This document shows positions 1-10,009 of a stretch of 64,000 nt of DNA, piece by piece (within the stretch, counting starts at the first letter, position 1; every line of letters begins with the position of its first letter). The notes under the pieces are model-generated. The model was not told the DNA's origin. It did no database searches and saw nothing but the letters and a program-made list of their open reading frames with translations. The position numbers and the translations under genes were made by a program. The stretch spans positions 163,501 through 227,500 of the forward strand of contig WBZZ01003208.1 of NCBI GenBank assembly GCA_019918135.1, written 5' to 3'. Origin of the DNA: Paulinella micropora (taxonomy: Eukaryota; Cercozoa; Imbricatea; Euglyphida; Paulinellidae).

Positions 1-216
1 AGAAAGGAAAGAGGGGGAGAGAGGTTGGCACAGCACCGACTCTGCCGGAGGGAAGGGGGGAGAGAGAGAGAGTTAGGCAGGGGGTGGGAAGGGGGAGAAG
101 GAAAGAGAGCGAGCGCGGATGGCGGGGAGACAACGCAGCCCCTCCTTGCTGCGCGGAACGAACGTACTCCACCAAACACACCGAGAGTGCTCGACCTCCG
201 AAGACTGCCCCGGGAG

Positions 217-1218
217 ATGGCCGGGTTGGGCTCCGATGAGAGGGAAAGAGGCCCGGGCGGGAAGATCAGTGTGCGCTGGGTCAGGCACTTGCGTGTGACG
301 ACCAATTACCCTAGCCTCCGTGAGGCCGAGGCTGCCTTCAGCGCCTCGGCCACCCCGCTGGACGGTGATCCGCTCGAGCTGCCCGCGCTCGGTGAAGCGC
401 GCCGGGCCCTCGAGCAGCAGGGCGCCAACGCGCTGGCCTGTTCCTTCCTGCCGCGCGCCATACTAACTAGCCTCCTGGTGGCGGGGCGTTACGCGCACCT
501 CCGGGTGCTCCAGATCCTGGTGCTGCCGGAGCTGGCGGAGGAGCCCTGCCTGCCCCGCCGCCGGTACGGAGCAGAGAGGGTGTACGAGTGCAGCTTGGCC
601 GAGGTCACGTGCTCCTTCGGCGTGGTGAAGTGTAGCCTGCAGCAACTAGCCGGGCTGGCCCGCACGCGCGAGAAGCAGGACGAGTACGGGTTCCTCCTGG
701 AACACGGTGAGTCCCTGCTGGATTTTAGCCGGGTGAACTCGTTGGTCAGCGCCTGCCGACCTCGGGTCTCGTACCGGCCGTGCCGCGCGAACGCACTCGT
801 GAACTTGTTTAGCTACCAGCGACGGTGCGCCGAGCAGAACGCGCTAGCCAACTGGTTGCTGGCCCGGCGGCCGTGCGCCGAGCGGGGCTTCAGGGCCTGC
901 CTCTTTACGCACGGCAACTTCATGTTGAATCGGGTGTGCGGGTGCCCGCCTCGCAACCTGGCAGTCTACGGGCACGACCTGTCGTGGCCGGCCGGGCACG
1001 AACAGCCGGACTGGAGGGCCGCGTCCGTGTGCTGTTACGGACAGGGGATGCGCCGGGACGTACCGCCAGAACTCTCGCCCTCGGAGCGCAGCGCTTGTCT
1101 GCGCTGGGTCGAAGAGAGGCGGGCGGCCTGCGGGGCGCGACAGTGGGAGGTGGCCGGCCGCCGCAGGCTAGGCCCCCGCAGCGGGCCAGTGCACCAGCAG
1201 CCTCCGCAGCTATTCTAG
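217..1218 (+). CDS. hypothetical protein, herpesvirus-like segment
   Basis: An open frame of 333 residues from the ATG at 217. The frame stays open upstream to base 25 but has no earlier ATG. No family was recognised. The protein is rich in Arg, Ala, Leu and Cys, with Cys-containing stretches in the second half (for example an N-R-V-C-G-C-P motif and a V-C-C-Y motif) that could bind zinc or form disulfides. It has no signal peptide or membrane segment. Its stop overlaps the stop of the convergent gene at 1210-3449 by 9 bp, a compact viral arrangement. Opposite-strand frames in this GC-rich DNA look like shadows. Confidence 0.55.
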   Translation: MAGLGSDERERGPGGKISVRWVRHLRVTTNYPSLREAEAAFSASATPLDGDPLELPALGEARRALEQQGANALACSFLPRAILTSLLVAGRYAHLRVLQILVLPELAEEPCLPRRRYGAERVYECSLAEVTCSFGVVKCSLQQLAGLARTREKQDEYGFLLEHGESLLDFSRVNSLVSACRPRVSYRPCRANALVNLFSYQRRCAEQNALANWLLARRPCAERGFRACLFTHGNFMLNRVCGCPPRNLAVYGHDLSWPAGHEQPDWRAASVCCYGQGMRRDVPPELSPSERSACLRWVEERRAACGARQWEVAGRRRLGPRSGPVHQQPPQLF

Positions 1219-3449
1219 AAACTGTGCCTGCCGGTGCGAGGCCGCGAGCCGCGCGCGGAGCTGGGCCAGGGTGCCCAGCCCCGGCCCGCCGACCGCCCCG
1301 GCCGGGGCGAGCCCCGGCCCGCCGGCCGCCGGCGGGGCGCCGAGCGCGGGCAGCTCCCAGCCCCAGCGCGAGCGCACAAAGCCCAGCAGCTCCTGCCACT
1401 CGCTCGCCACGTCGCTCAGGTACGCGTCCACGCGCGGGCCTAGCACCGCCCCGTGTGCCAGCCACTGCCACGCGCTGGTGTCCGGCCAGCCCGCCGCCTC
1501 CGGGCCTGGCAGCAGGGCCCCGCCGGGCGCGGCGGGCGGCGTGGTGTCGGTAGCCGTAGCGAGGGTGGAATCGAGCCCCCGCGCCGCGGCGCTGAGGCTC
1601 CCGTACGCTGCGTCACATTCCGCCTGCCAGGCGCGCACCTCCGGCAGAGCGCCTAGGAGGCGCACCCTGGCCGCGCACAGGCTCTGGAACCTGGACACAA
1701 CCCGGGCCCAGGCGGCGGCGAGCGTGCCCGCCACCCGGGCCTCGGCGGCGGCGCCGTGGGCCCAGACTTCTCCCGCGCCCCACAACAAAGACAACAAGAG
1801 GAAATTAAACCAGAGCGCATGTCGTGCCTGGAGCAGAGGGCCGGGCCAACCGGAGCCAGGGGGACCGTCGTCCGCGCCCACCGCGGCGCTGGCTTCGGCC
1901 CGGAAGCTGGCAGCCAGGGTCGAGCCGGCGAGGGCCCGCAGCAAGGCGTGCGCCTCGCTGCCGGGGCACAGCAGGGCGGCCCCCGCCTCGAGTTGGCGGT
2001 ACGCGGCGCACACCCGGCGCAGCCGCGCGGCGCGCGCCCGCGCCAGGTCGGCCCTGCGCCGCTGCTCGAGGCGCCCGGGGGACAGTGTGAAGAGAGAGTC
2101 GCTGTCGGCTACGCCCGGGTCCGCCAAGTCCCGCAGCTCCGGGAGCGCGTGCTGCAGCAGGCCCCCCAGCAACTCCACCAGGGGCGGCAGGCCCGCGCCC
2201 GCCTCGGCGCCGCCGCGGTCGCGCTGCGCACCGTCCCAGCGCGGGACGGACAGCGTGTCCTGCCGGTCCTCGGCGTCCTGCAACCAGCGCAGGGCCTCGG
2301 CCACCCAGGCGGCGGAGCCGCACGCCGCCTGCAGACCCGGCCAGGCCAGACGCCACGCCTCGGGAGCGGGCGGGTCGGCCGAGCTGCTGCCGGGCGCGGG
2401 CGGGCCGGCGGCCGGCCGGTCGGCCGCGCCGGGCGGGGGCCAGCCCTGCCCGGCGAACGGCGAGTCCGCCGCGTCGTCCGGTGGGGGAGCAAAGGCCACG
2501 AAGAAGTCACGCACCCCCGCCCACCAGCGCCTCCCGTTGAGTTCTAGGCACAGGGCGTGCAGGGCCATGCAGTGGCCGCCCCCGGCCCCCCAGGCGTGGC
2601 GCACGACGGGGGCTACCCATTGCTGCCAAAGGTCACGGGGCAGGGCCCCGAGCCGTTGGTACTCGCCCCAGAGAGAAGCTTCGTCCCCTAGGGAGGCGGC
2701 GTCGCGGAGGCAGCGTTCTGTCTCGGCCGCCAACCTCTGCCGGAACGAAGCGGCCGCCCAGCGGCGGACCTCGGCCCCCACCGCGCCGGGGTCCGCCGGC
2801 GCGGACAGCCAGGGCCCCGCGCAGGGTGTCACGCGCTGCACCGCCCGCTCCAGCGCCAGCCAGGCGCGGACGACTACCGGGTCGGGGCCCAACGACGGCC
2901 CCCCCGCGGCCGACACGTGCCGGGTGAGGCCTAGCGACGGCCAGCCCGCGCGGCCGCACAGGTACGGTGCGTGGCGCGCGAGCACGTGCCCCCCCAGCTC
3001 CCACCAAGCCAGCTGCGCCAGGCCCCGGCTCGCCACGGGCCCAGGCCCGCCTGCAGAGAGCGCCACTCGCTCAGCCACAAGCGCGCGTCGGACGCCCAGG
3101 GGTGCGCTTGCGTGCTGCCACGGGCGCACAACGCGGCTACCCGCGGCAGGGGCAGTCGCAAGGCGCCCGGCTCCAGCACCAACAGCGTCCTAGCCACGCG
3201 CAGCGCGGTGCGCCGGCCGCGGGCGCAGTGCTGGTGCGAATAGAACTCGTCGCAACACAGGTGCGCCCGGCCCAGCCGCGCCACGCGGTACGTACGCCGC
3301 TGCTCCTGGAGCTCCCGGGCCCGCAAGTCCGCCTCCAGCGCGCGGAAGGTGTCCAGCCGGTCACGTGCGAGGAGGCACTCGTGCTCCAGCTCCGCCCAGC
3401 GCCGGGCCAGGGGCCCGGGCTCCTGGCACGCTGTCGGCGCGGGCTGCAT
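1210..3449 (-). CDS. large hypothetical protein with an apparent frame change
   Basis: The reading begins at the ATG at 3449 and stays open in that frame to 2931. A second frame, open from 3129 to 1210, carries the rest of the protein (639 codons). The second frame has no ATG until well inside it, about 190 codons in; its first codon is GTG. This suggests one protein of about 745 residues whose frame changes somewhere near 3000-3060. The product is Ala-, Arg- and Trp-rich and has one hydrophobic stretch encoded near 1,765-1,830. No family was recognised; tegument-like is only a guess. The frame change could be decay, a sequencing error or a real programmed event. Confidence 0.5.
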
Positions 3450-3821
3450 GCTCTTTTACCTCGGTCGGTCTGTGCCGCCCGCTGCCCTCGCCACGCGCAC
3501 CCCCCTCCCCCCGCCGGCCACCCGGCTCCCCGGTCGACGGTCCCGCGGCGGCCGGGCGCGTGCCCCCCTCCCCGGGGCCGGGCCGCCCGCCCCCCCCCCC
3601 CGGGGGCCCTCGGCGGGGGGAAGGTGGGGGGGGGGGCTACTTCTTCACGAAGAGGGGCGCACGCCAGGGAGCGCAGGAGCCGGGGCGGGGGGCAGGGGAG
3701 CCCCCTCCCCGTCCCACCCCCCTTCCTGTCCCTGCACCACTGACCTACACGCGCGCTGGCCTGCTGTGTGTAGCACTGCTGGCCCAAGTAGCAGAAATCC
3801 CTTTTTTCTTCTTATTCGCGG
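3450..3821. other. gene-free C/G-rich spacer
   Basis: About 370 bases upstream of the minus-strand gene starting at 3449. It contains a long C run near 3590-3601 and a G run near 3630-3637, and no convincing gene. It probably holds promoters for the minus-strand gene and the small plus-strand frame at 3822, but no specific signal could be identified. A short AT-rich patch at about 3790-3815 precedes the ATG at 3822. Confidence 0.4.
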
Positions 3822-4049
3822 ATGGCAGACCTAGACGACGACTGGGTGTGGGAAAATTGCTCCTTGGAGGTAGCACCCCCTGCACGGGTCCGGGAGCCTG
3901 CCGACCAACGCTCTCGCCCCCCCGAGCGCACCACCGGCCAGACACTTACACACACGCACGGGCCGGCAGCCCCGCGCCCGCGGCGCCGCACGACCAGCAA
4001 GCCGAACGCCCCGTCCTGGGCGCGCGTGCGTGTCTGGTGCCTTTCGTGA
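3822..4049 (+). CDS. small hypothetical protein (low confidence)
   Basis: An ATG-initiated frame of 75 codons that begins with an acidic patch (M-A-D-L-D-D-D-W-V-W) and becomes basic and Pro/Arg-rich. It follows a locally AT-rich patch that could act as a promoter. Length and composition make chance a real possibility in DNA this GC-rich. The acidic, tryptophan-containing start looks less random than the remainder, so the gene could be a spliced 5' exon. No family was recognised. Confidence 0.3.
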   Translation: MADLDDDWVWENCSLEVAPPARVREPADQRSRPPERTTGQTLTHTHGPAAPRPRRRTTSKPNAPSWARVRVWCLS

Positions 4050-4166
4050 CGAGCCCTACACCAGGCCGGCCCCCTCGAGAACCCTCTCCCCTTGCTCGTG
4101 TCTCTTCTCGCCGAAGCCTGTGCACCCTCCTCCGCCGGACTTCCCCTGCGCCCCCCTCCCCTCGCT

Positions 4167-4916
4167 TCAGCCGGGCGTCCCCGTGTGCCGGGCGATGACC
4201 TGGCCCCACAGCTCGTGCAGCTCGGACAGCGCCTGCCGGTCGCCCCCCCGCGCCGCCAGTGTGTACCAGGTGATGGCCAGCGACAGGGAGGGACGAGTAA
4301 CCACGCCCGTTTTATAAAAGAAACCCACCATGTACTGACAGTCTGTGCACCCGAGCTCTGCGCCGCGCCGGTACATAGCCAAGGCCACGCGCTGGTCCGG
4401 CTCCACACCCAGCCCGTTCCGGGCGCAGTACGCGAAGGCGTAGGCCGAGTCCCGGCAGTCCACAGCCTCGGCCAGGGCGCGGAAGGTCTGAGCGGCGCGC
4501 GCCTCGTCGCGCCGGCAGCCGGTGCCCGTCAACAGGAAGGCGGCCAGGTTGTAGACCGACGCGCTGCAGCACTGCGAGGCGGCCAGGGCCCAGGTACCGA
4601 TGGCCAGCCCCCTTTTCCTGGGTCCGCCGAGGCCCAGGCTGTACATGTCGCCTAGGAACCTCTGGGCCAGCCGCGAGCCGGACGACGCGGCCGCCCGGAG
4701 CCGGCGCCTGGCCAGGCGTGCGTGGCCCGCTTGGTACAGAAAGAGACCGCCCAGTTCGTCATCGTCCAGCAGGTGCTCGCCCTTGGACAGAGCCTGCCGC
4801 AGGCGCTCAGCGTCGAGAGTTTTAATAAACCGCACTTCACTGACGGCAAAGAGTGCATAAGCAGACAGCGCCCGCTCCATCACGGCCTGGCGGGACCGGG
4901 CGGAGGGGTGCGCCAT
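4167..4916 (-). CDS. Sel1-like repeat (TPR-like) protein
   Basis: A protein of 249 residues from the ATG at 4916; the frame extends upstream but that part is low-complexity. The central and C-terminal parts show about four Sel1-type repeats with the usual spacing: small residues and A-x-x-x-L/Y helices followed by G-x-G turns. Examples are the L-G-D-M-Y-S-L-G-L-G block, the C-A-R-N-G-L-G-V block followed by A-L-A-M-Y-R-R-G-A, and a final A-I-T-W-Y-T-L-A-A-R-G-G unit. Sel1 repeats are alpha-alpha solenoids that mediate protein-protein contacts, so an adaptor role is inferred. They are common in bacteria and protists and in some large viruses; finding one beside a herpes-type terminase is unusual. 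Confidence 0.75.
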   Translation of the reverse strand: MAHPSARSRQAVMERALSAYALFAVSEVRFIKTLDAERLRQALSKGEHLLDDDELGGLFLYQAGHARLARRRLRAAASSGSRLAQRFLGDMYSLGLGGPRKRGLAIGTWALAASQCCSASVYNLAAFLLTGTGCRRDEARAAQTFRALAEAVDCRDSAYAFAYCARNGLGVEPDQRVALAMYRRGAELGCTDCQYMVGFFYKTGVVTRPSLSLAITWYTLAARGGDRQALSELHELWGQVIARHTGTPG

Positions 4917-5209
4917 GCTAGGGCTACGGCAGCGTCCCGCCCCCCGTGCCCTCGCACCCCGGGGCAGCCCACTCTTGGTCTGTAGCGCCAGGCCGGGCCC
5001 CAGACCGACCAGCCAAGGAGCAGCAGGAGCAGAGATAGGGGGGAAGGATGGAGGGGGGGGGGGGGGAAAGAGCGAGAGCGGAGAGGAACGAGCAGTGCGC
5101 CGAGAGGAAGAAAGGGGAGGGCGGAGAGGAGAGAGGGACCGCGCGCTTCCCCTCCCCGGGGGCTCTCTTGGACTGCCCGGCGGGCCCGTGCGGCCAGGCC
5201 AGAGCGGGG

Positions 5210-5650
5210 TCACACTACCTCGGTCCCCAAGCCGTAGCTCGCCACCTTGGGCTGGGGCAGCACGTAGAAAAAGCGGCAGCGGTCCTGATAACAGAGGCCC
5301 TGGACGACCAAGACAGAAGAAAAGCCGACCCCGCCCGAACGCAGCCAGGGGGGCCAGGCCTCCGGCGCCAGATAACAGGCTGTGCCCAGGAGCAAGTACA
5401 AGAGCCAATGGTGCAGGTGGCACCAATAAAAGCCGGCCTGGTCATGGCTGACCGCCCCTAGCACGGGCAGCCAGGCGCGCTCGGGCACGCACCTGCGGGC
5501 CCGGCACAGCCGAGCGCGCAGGCTGCAGGGCCCGCAGCGTTCTCGGTCCAACGCACACGCCGGCAGCAGCACAAAGAACAGCAAGCACCAGCACAAGGCC
5601 GCGCAGACGCCCACATAAAAAGCTTCCGTCTGCAGCGGGGCCGGCCGCAT
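5210..5650 (-). CDS. small multi-pass membrane protein
   Basis: A 146-residue protein from the ATG at 5650; another in-frame start at 5698 would add 16 residues. Three hydrophobic segments are visible: a long N-terminal one (about residues 11-34, rich in Leu, Cys and Phe), a central one following a W-C-H-L-H-H-W motif, and a C-terminal one around V-L-V-V-Q-G-L-C. The histidine cluster just before the second segment and several Cys pairs are notable. It may be an envelope or endomembrane protein, but no family was assigned. It reads in the same direction as the Sel1-repeat gene downstream. Confidence 0.55.
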   Translation of the reverse strand: MRPAPLQTEAFYVGVCAALCWCLLFFVLLPACALDRERCGPCSLRARLCRARRCVPERAWLPVLGAVSHDQAGFYWCHLHHWLLYLLLGTACYLAPEAWPPWLRSGGVGFSSVLVVQGLCYQDRCRFFYVLPQPKVASYGLGTEVV

Positions 5651-5889
5651 CGCTTCTGGCGGGGGGAGAGAGAGAGGGGGCAGGTCTGACCGCCGCACCG
5701 CGGGGGGAAGGGGGGGGCCGCCGTGCGCGGAAGTAACTCTCTCAGCCCCCCCCCCCCCCCCCGCCCTGCCCCCGGGGGGAAGGATTCTCTCCGCCTCCCC
5801 CCGCCCCGCCCCCAGGGGCGCCGCCGGCAGCGTCCTGTCTTGGCCTGGTCCAGGTCTGCTCCCTCCTCCCGCTCCTCCTCAGGCCGCCG

Positions 5890-6992
5890 CTAGGCGCCGG
5901 GCCCCGCCCGCACGTAGCACAGCAGCGTGCACCGCCTGCCCCAGCGCCCGAGGCGGCCCGCCCCGGGCAGGTCGTGCCTGTCCCAGCCCTGGTCCGTGCG
6001 CCACCAGGCCGAGCGCGCGTGCCTGGCCGGCCTCGGCTGCAGGTCGTCCAAGTACCACCAGTCGCTGTCGGCTCGCGTGTGATAGCGCGCGAGAGCTACG
6101 TAGTGCCCGCGGCGTGCGCTGGCGCCCAGGTGTGCCTGCAGCCCCGCGAGCACGTAGCGTTGTGGTTCGGCCCCCGCCCGCCGGCACACGAACTCTCCCC
6201 ACAAGGGGTCGAGCGGCGAGCGGTCCTTGGTGCGCGCGTCGCCCGCGCCGGCGACGACCCGCCTGACGAACACGAGCAGGACGGGCGGCAGGCGCTCCGT
6301 GGCCGCGAGCGAGGCGAGGCGCTGCATCAGGCGCTGGTAGCCGGCCGGCTGGCACACCAGTGGCAGCTCTTCTAACTGGGCGTGGCGCTCGTACTTGAGG
6401 CCCGCCTCCTGCAGCCGGGCTTCCTCTGCGCCGGCCAGCTCTGGCGGCAGGCAGCGCGCGCCTTGCTCGCCCCAGGTCAAGATCACACTAGCCACTCGCA
6501 GCAGTTGGTGCTGGGCGCAGACGGTCAACAGCCGGTGGAGCTCCGCGCACGCCGGCGTCGGGCGGCCGGGCCCGGCGGGCCCCCCCAGGGCCCAGCGCCG
6601 GCGCAAGAGAAAGCACTGGATCAGGTCCTGCGCAAAGTCCCAGGCGTCCTGCGGGCCCGGGGAGCGGCCCCGGGGCAACACCGAGGCGCCGGGGGTCGCG
6701 CCGGGGTCCGAGTCCGTGGCCAGGCACTCTACCTCGTACGGCGGCAGGGCCACGCCCCGTGGGTGCCGGTGCAGCCAGGCGAGGAGGACCCTCGCCCCCT
6801 GCCGGTGGTGCGGGGGAGCGTCCGGCGACAACTCCCCCGCGGAAAGTAGTCCTCCTGTACCAGGCGCAGGACCGCGATGCGCATTTCGGGGCTGCACAGC
6901 AGCACCTGCATCGTAGCGTGCAAGAAGCAGCGCCAGCCCTGGTTGCCGCTGGCGTTGAACGGCGCCGGGTTCAGCACTCGGGCGCTGGCCAT
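5890..6992 (-). CDS. ubiquitin-specific protease-like (C19) deubiquitinase with a frame change
   Basis: The ATG at 6992 opens a frame containing a USP-type Cys box: G-N-Q-G-W-R-C-F-L-H-A-T-M-Q, with the catalytic Cys at residue 22. A second frame, ending at 5890, carries the His box G-H-Y-V-A-L-A-R followed by W-W-Y-L-D-D near its C-terminus, in the spacing expected of peptidase family C19. The two halves lie in different frames and meet near a run of five C at 6834-6838. The gene is therefore either inactivated or affected by a homopolymer error. The product would be about 367 residues, a compact USP. The likely role is removing ubiquitin from viral or host proteins. Herpesviruses are known for a tegument deubiquitinase of a different fold, so a USP-type enzyme here is distinctive. 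Confidence 0.7.
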
Positions 6993-7203
6993 GGCGCCGG
7001 ACCGGTTTATGCCCGCGCTGGGGAGGGGGGCGCTCGGCCTGGGGGGGGACGCCGGCCGGCACAGCCCCACCCCCTCCCCCCCGGCCGGGAGGCCCCGGCC
7101 GACTCTCTCTCCCCCCCCCCCCCCCCGCCCCCCCTCCCCCTCGTCGCCCCCCCCCCCCCCCCCGCAGGCCCGCCCTCTGCCCAGAAGTGACTACCCCCAA
7201 AGC

Positions 7204-8931
7204 ATGAACACCAAGTACCGCGCCTGTGCACAGTGTGGGATCGAGCGCCCGACTAAACTCCGGCGTACAGAGGAGGAGGAAAAGCCCGGCGGTTCGGGGG
7301 GCCCTCGTGTCGTGGCTATCCTGTTCGGGGGTTCCTCTGCCTCAGCTCCCACAGAACAACCGCTCTGGCGTTGCCCCCTGGAGCTTGTAACCGCCCTGCC
7401 GGCCAACTCGTTCTTGCCCACGGCAGTGCGACTGAATCAAGCAGTGCGACTGGAACTCTGCCAAGACCCCCAATTCCCGGAGGTAGACCTCAGGACGTTG
7501 GCGGACGCTAGATATCTGGACCTGGTACGAGACGAGGTTGTTGCCTACTGGCCCAAGATGTGCCGGGCCCTCCTGGGCAGGTGCTGGGCGCTGGCTAAGC
7601 TTGAGTGCGCTATTAATCACTTTAGCCTGCCCTCGTCAGAAGAGCAACTTCTGCGGAGCCGGCTGATAGCTTTATCTGCCGAGCTCCAGATACTAGTAGC
7701 ACAAGCGGGGCCGAGCATCGGCTACCAAAATGACAAAGCGACGCCAGTGCCTTCGTCGTCAAGCCTACCAAGCTGGGGCCCCGAACACTATCGCATACTG
7801 TGCAGGCTTGGCCTGGAGTTTCCTGCTTGTGAACACGTCGTACGGCTGTACGAAGAATTCTGCATGCACGGGCTTTTGTGTACCCCTGCTCTGGAATCCA
7901 GTGGCCTGTCGGTGCTGCCAGAGGCCATGGTAAGAACCAAGGATAGCTCCCCCCGTTTGGGCGTATATGAGCCTCTCGCAGTTTCGCCCGCTTCGGAGTT
8001 TTGGGTTCAGAAGGAACCCGGGGCAGAGGGTCTAGCGTACCCAGGGCTAAAGACGTGTTACCTACGGCCGCGGTCGCAGGTAGATTCGGACACACTGGTG
8101 GTGGAGCACTCGGGCCTCTACGAGGTCGCGAGGCGGCATCCGTACTACCAGGGCCTGAAACCCCTGACCGCCCTGTCTAAGCTCGTCGGCCAGGCTTGGG
8201 ACCTGGCCCGGGCCGCCGACGTCCTGGACCTGCGACACCACTGGTCGGTGCCAGGGTTGGATGAAGAACTGCAACAGTTCAAACGGTCGCTACAGCCGGG
8301 ACCCGCCCTTTTTGATAGGTCTGGGGACGACGTAGCGTCTGTCCTCGGCCAGCAAGTCCGCCTGTGCCAACAGGTTCTGGCCAGCTATGGCTATTCTGGG
8401 CCCGCGCCGGCCGCCACCAAGGCACACCGCGGCTGCGCGGCCGTCCCGGAGACAACAGTCGACGAGCGGGGGCTGTCCGCCGAGGTGGAGGTCACCCTGG
8501 GGGGTGTGACACGCACTTACCCACGGGCGGTCCTACAGAGACTGCCGGGGCTGCTGGCCGAGCTTAGTAAGAAGCCCGGAGCCGGCACCCTGGAGCTGCG
8601 GTTTGCTAAGGGTGCCCACGGAGTGGACCACGCCGAACTGGTCCTGGACGAGATCGACCATTACTATCACGTTGCTCTGTGGACCATAGCGGACCGTGGC
8701 AAGCGACTCGCAGAGTCCTGCTTGCCGTTGACTGCCATACACCGTACACTGGCACGGCAGAGAACCGATAGGCAGGGGAGGGCTGCGGGGGGACACCAGG
8801 CCTATGTATGCCATGGCCTGGCGCTAGGCCTGTGGCAGATCGCCGACCTGGTGACAAACCGCACAACACCTACAAAAAGCACTGGCCCCGCACAGCTCAC
8901 GGAATGGATGAAGCAAGGTTCTTGGCGCTGA
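7204..8931 (+). CDS. large hypothetical protein with N-terminal CxxC
   Basis: A 575-residue protein from the ATG at 7204, preceded by a long C-rich tract (about 7080-7165). It is less GC-rich than its neighbours. The N-terminus has a C-A-Q-C-G motif that might be half of a zinc site. The remainder is alpha-helical and Leu-rich with no recognised family. A paired His-Tyr-Tyr-His segment occurs about 100 residues before the end. The 3' end overlaps the next gene (start 8904) by 28 bp in a different frame, suggesting co-expression. Virion or regulatory roles are both possible. Confidence 0.6.
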   Translation: MNTKYRACAQCGIERPTKLRRTEEEEKPGGSGGPRVVAILFGGSSASAPTEQPLWRCPLELVTALPANSFLPTAVRLNQAVRLELCQDPQFPEVDLRTLADARYLDLVRDEVVAYWPKMCRALLGRCWALAKLECAINHFSLPSSEEQLLRSRLIALSAELQILVAQAGPSIGYQNDKATPVPSSSSLPSWGPEHYRILCRLGLEFPACEHVVRLYEEFCMHGLLCTPALESSGLSVLPEAMVRTKDSSPRLGVYEPLAVSPASEFWVQKEPGAEGLAYPGLKTCYLRPRSQVDSDTLVVEHSGLYEVARRHPYYQGLKPLTALSKLVGQAWDLARAADVLDLRHHWSVPGLDEELQQFKRSLQPGPALFDRSGDDVASVLGQQVRLCQQVLASYGYSGPAPAATKAHRGCAAVPETTVDERGLSAEVEVTLGGVTRTYPRAVLQRLPGLLAELSKKPGAGTLELRFAKGAHGVDHAELVLDEIDHYYHVALWTIADRGKRLAESCLPLTAIHRTLARQRTDRQGRAAGGHQAYVCHGLALGLWQIADLVTNRTTPTKSTGPAQLTEWMKQGSWR

Positions 8932-9416
8932 GCCAGTGGGGCCTGGGGTTCCGCTATATAGCCTACGCAGCACGCCTGTGTACCAAGCGCCGCCACCAAA
9001 ACGCCCAAGTGCGCTGGAGTAGCGGTGGATCAGGGAGCCCCCTGGGGCCGCACGCTACAGTAAGCGACCTTTTCGGCTCTGCGAGGGTAGATGTCAAGGA
9101 CTACTGGTGGAAGCCCGGCACGTCACTCTCCTACAAATCTCTGGAGGTCATCGAGGGCGCCAGGATTCACGATAGCTTCTACGACGAAGACGGGTTCCTG
9201 CTACGAGCTGTGGAAAAATGGCTAAGCGAAAGAAAAGAACTGGAGGGGATACTGCAAGCCTTGCAGAAAGCGCGCCCGCGACCCCAGGCCTGGGAAAGGC
9301 TGCGGGAGGCCATAGAGACTTGCCTGGACACTGAAGGCAACAGGTTCGCCAAAGACTTCACCGCCATCGTGGAGCACTACAAGAAGGAACGACGGGAGCG
9401 GCCAAGGGCGCGGTAA
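8904..9416 (+). CDS. hypothetical protein downstream of and overlapping the 575-residue gene
   Basis: A frame of 170 residues whose ATG at 8904 lies inside the end of the preceding gene. The same frame is open back to 8808. The protein is charged, with a helical C-terminal third rich in Lys, Arg and Glu (about residues 95-170). No domain was recognised. The overlap could mean a separate overlapping gene or that the two frames form one protein with a frame change near 8900-8930. No sequence feature decides this. Confidence 0.5.
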   Translation: MDEARFLALSQWGLGFRYIAYAARLCTKRRHQNAQVRWSSGGSGSPLGPHATVSDLFGSARVDVKDYWWKPGTSLSYKSLEVIEGARIHDSFYDEDGFLLRAVEKWLSERKELEGILQALQKARPRPQAWERLREAIETCLDTEGNRFAKDFTAIVEHYKKERRERPRAR

Positions 9417-10009
9417 GGGGGGGCGCCCATTTCCGTCACGCGTGCACGGCAGATCTCGGCAGGGGGGAGGCAGGAGGCCTGGTCCCGTTTGTCTTGCCAG
9501 CAGGCCGGGCGTCGATCAGAAGCAGCAGGAACAAGATTTAGTAACATTAAATTGTGTGGCCACCCAGACTACGTTCGGTGGTGCTCACCTCCTACCTGAC
9601 CCCGGGGCATCGTACTTAGCTGTCCACCGGCCAGGAAAAGAGAGGTCTGGTAAGGGCGCCCTGCTTCGGCCTTACGCGCTCTCCCCGCCGTCCGGTCAAC
9701 CTAGGTCGGCCAAGACGCCAGGCAGGGCGAGGCCGGAGGAGAGACACAGGACGAGGGCAGGGGAGAAAGTCTCTCCCTGCCTGCCCGTAGTGGGGCCTTT
9801 CCCCTGTCCTGCCCCCCCCCTCGCCCTGACGCGGGGGCGCCCCCCCCACAGCCAGGCAGGCTGGCCCTGCCGGAGAGGTCCGGGGCCCCCGCGCGAGCTC
9901 ACCCCGGCCTGCTCTCCCCCGGGTGAGGAGCGCGAGGGGCGGGCCAGGGGCGAGCCAGGAGCGGGCCAGGGGCGCGGGCTGCTGCCGGGGAACGGGGCGG
10001 GGGGGGGGA
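9417..10009. other. GC-rich spacer without a supported gene
   Basis: About 590 bases between the 170-residue gene and the terminase frame. Long open frames cross it on both strands, but they are low-complexity Pro/Arg/Gly/Ala sequence typical of shadows in GC-rich DNA. It contains C and G runs and, around 9535-9560, a short AT-rich patch. The terminase N-terminus or a first exon could lie here, but I cannot place it. Confidence 0.35.

Noticed and set aside
920..1471. Minus-strand frame overlapping the 333-residue gene
   Set aside because: Ala/Gly/Arg/Pro low-complexity typical of shadow frames in GC-rich DNA, with a better-supported gene on each strand around it.
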